Of a DNA stretch of 5,901 nt, positions 4,850-5,901 are shown in pieces (the first letter of the stretch is position 1; each line of letters starts with the position of its first letter). Origin of the DNA: Caulobacter sp. B11 (GTDB lineage Bacteria; Pseudomonadota; Alphaproteobacteria; Caulobacterales; Caulobacteraceae); assembly GCF_002737765.1 (NCBI RefSeq), contig NZ_PEGG01000230.1, positions 1-5,901 of the forward strand, written 5' to 3'. A program made the position numbers and the translations under genes. The notes beneath the pieces were generated by a model, which saw nothing but the letters and a program-made list of their open reading frames with translations, had not been told where the DNA came from and ran no database searches.

Positions 4850-5901
4850 CCGACGCGCTCACCTACCAATCCGGCTTCGGCAATCACTTCTCGACCGAGG
4901 CCGTCCCCGGCGCCCTGCCGATCGGCCAGAACTCGCCGCAGCAGGTTCCATTCGGCCTCTATGCCGAGCAGCTGTCGGGCACGGCCTTCACCGCGCCCCG
5001 GCACGAGAACCGCCGCAGTTGGCTCTATCGCCTGCGGCCCAGCGCCGGCCACGGCCGCTATGAGCCCTATGGCCAGGCCCGGCTGAAGAGCGGCCCCTTC
5101 GACGGGCCGGTGACGCCCAATCGCCTGCGCTGGGACCCGATCGACGTCCCGCAGACGCCGACCGATTTCGTCGACGGCCTGATGACCCTGGCCGGCAACG
5201 GTGACGTGGCGACCCAGGCCGGGATCGGCATCCACCTCTATCTGGCCAACGCCTCGATGCAGGACCGGGTGTTCCAGAACGCCGACGGCGAGTTCTTGAT
5301 CATGCCGCAGCAGGGCGTGCTGACCTTGGTCACCGAGCTGGGCGTGCTGACGGCGGGTCCGGGCGAGATCGCCCTGATCCCGCGCGGCGTGCGCTTCCGG
5401 GTCGAGGTGGCGGGGCCGTCGCGCGGCTATGTCTGCGAGAACTATGGCGCGGCCTTCAAGCTGCCGGACCTGGGGCCGATCGGCGCCAACGGCCTGGCCA
5501 ATCCGCGCGACTTCCTGACCCCCGTCGCCGCCTTTGAGGACATTGAAGCCCCGACTCAGGTGATCCAGAAGTTCCAGGGCGGCCTGTGGTCCAGCCAGTG
5601 GGATCACAGCCCGCTGGACGTGGTGGCCTGGCATGGCAATTTCGCGCCGTGCAAATACGATCTGGCCCGCTTCAACACGATCAATACGGTCAGCTTCGAC
5701 CATCCCGATCCGTCGATCTTCACGGTTCTGACCGCGCCCAGCGAGATCCCCGGAACCGCCAACTGCGATTTCGTGATCTTCCCGCCGCGCTGGATGGTGG
5801 CCGAGCACACCTTCCGGCCGCCCTGGTTCCATCGCAACGTGATGAGCGAATATATGGGCCTGGTCACCGGCGCCTATGACGCCAAGGCCGGCGGCTTTTC
5901 A
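4846..5901 (+). CDS. hmgA: Homogentisate 1,2-dioxygenase (partial, 3' end beyond the window)
   Basis: HmgA is a cupin-type non-haem Fe(II) enzyme that opens the ring of homogentisate to 4-maleylacetoacetate, the third step of tyrosine breakdown in the cytoplasm. The window holds the first 352 of roughly 430-440 residues. Diagnostic stretches are the N-terminal [32 protein letters not shown], and [11 protein letters not shown]. The catalytic-type His263 is in [12 protein letters not shown]. Two of the three iron ligands are seen, His329 and Glu335 in [12 protein letters not shown]; the third His lies past the window edge. The start at 4846 gives the family N-terminus. The nearest purine-rich stretch (4818-4832) is far or badly spaced, so initiation may depend on the mini-ORF just upstream. 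The gene lies 162 bases after hpd, with a repeat between. The frame runs off the edge intact, so truncation is only from the window. The later-step genes (maleylacetoacetate isomerase, fumarylacetoacetase) may follow. Confidence 0.97.
   Translation, partial: MTDALTYQSGFGNHFSTEAVPGALPIGQNSPQQVPFGLYAEQLSGTAFTAPRHENRRSWLYRLRPSAGHGRYEPYGQARLKSGPFDGPVTPNRLRWDPIDVPQTPTDFVDGLMTLAGNGDVATQAGIGIHLYLANASMQDRVFQNADGEFLIMPQQGVLTLVTELGVLTAGPGEIALIPRGVRFRVEVAGPSRGYVCENYGAAFKLPDLGPIGANGLANPRDFLTPVAAFEDIEAPTQVIQKFQGGLWSSQWDHSPLDVVAWHGNFAPCKYDLARFNTINTVSFDHPDPSIFTVLTAPSEIPGTANCDFVIFPPRWMVAEHTFRPPWFHRNVMSEYMGLVTGAYDAKAGGFS

Noticed and set aside
4711..5832. 373-codon minus-strand open frame opposite hmgA
   Set aside because: It lies opposite a clear hmgA and includes the palindromic repeat; no family signature was seen.

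Overview
The window is high-GC bacterial DNA that looks like an alphaproteobacterium of the Caulobacter / Phenylobacterium type. The grounds are an FtsZ tail with a long acidic, proline-rich linker ending in EDLEIPSFLRRLAN, strong G/C preference at third codon positions, and two palindromic intergenic repeats of a kind common in such genomes. The assignment rests on pattern recognition, not on a search. All genes seen are on the + strand.

Layout. (1) Positions 1-414 are the 3' end of ftsZ, the last gene of a division cluster. In this raw sequence its linker is broken by two apparent one-base insertions. A strong stem-loop follows. (2) Positions 497-614 hold a 118-bp nested palindromic repeat. 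(3) An Lrp/AsnC-family regulator (631-1107) starts 16 bases after that repeat. (4) A single-domain response regulator (1329-1787) has Asn where the phosphorylated Asp is expected. (5) Positions 1788-2485 are about 700 bases with no credible gene but several dyads; the end nearest the next gene has an AT-rich dyad that could be an operator. (6) Positions 2486-5901 carry the tyrosine catabolism genes: a HisC-like PLP aminotransferase, 4-hydroxyphenylpyruvate dioxygenase (hpd) and homogentisate 1,2-dioxygenase (hmgA, cut by the window end). A second palindromic repeat lies between hpd and hmgA.

How the genes work together. The aminotransferase would convert tyrosine to 4-hydroxyphenylpyruvate, Hpd converts that to homogentisate, and HmgA opens the ring to give 4-maleylacetoacetate. 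The aminotransferase and hpd are only 14 bases apart and are surely co-transcribed. hmgA follows after 162 bases that contain the repeat and a possible weak terminator, so its expression may be partly separate. The Lrp-type protein is a plausible amino-acid-sensing regulator of the pathway, but this is inference from proximity only.

I see no mobile genes, CRISPR array, tRNA or rRNA, and no clear previously undescribed system. The most notable points are the ftsZ frame disruptions, the Asn-for-Asp receiver, the two structured repeats, and the dyad-rich control region ahead of the tyrosine genes.
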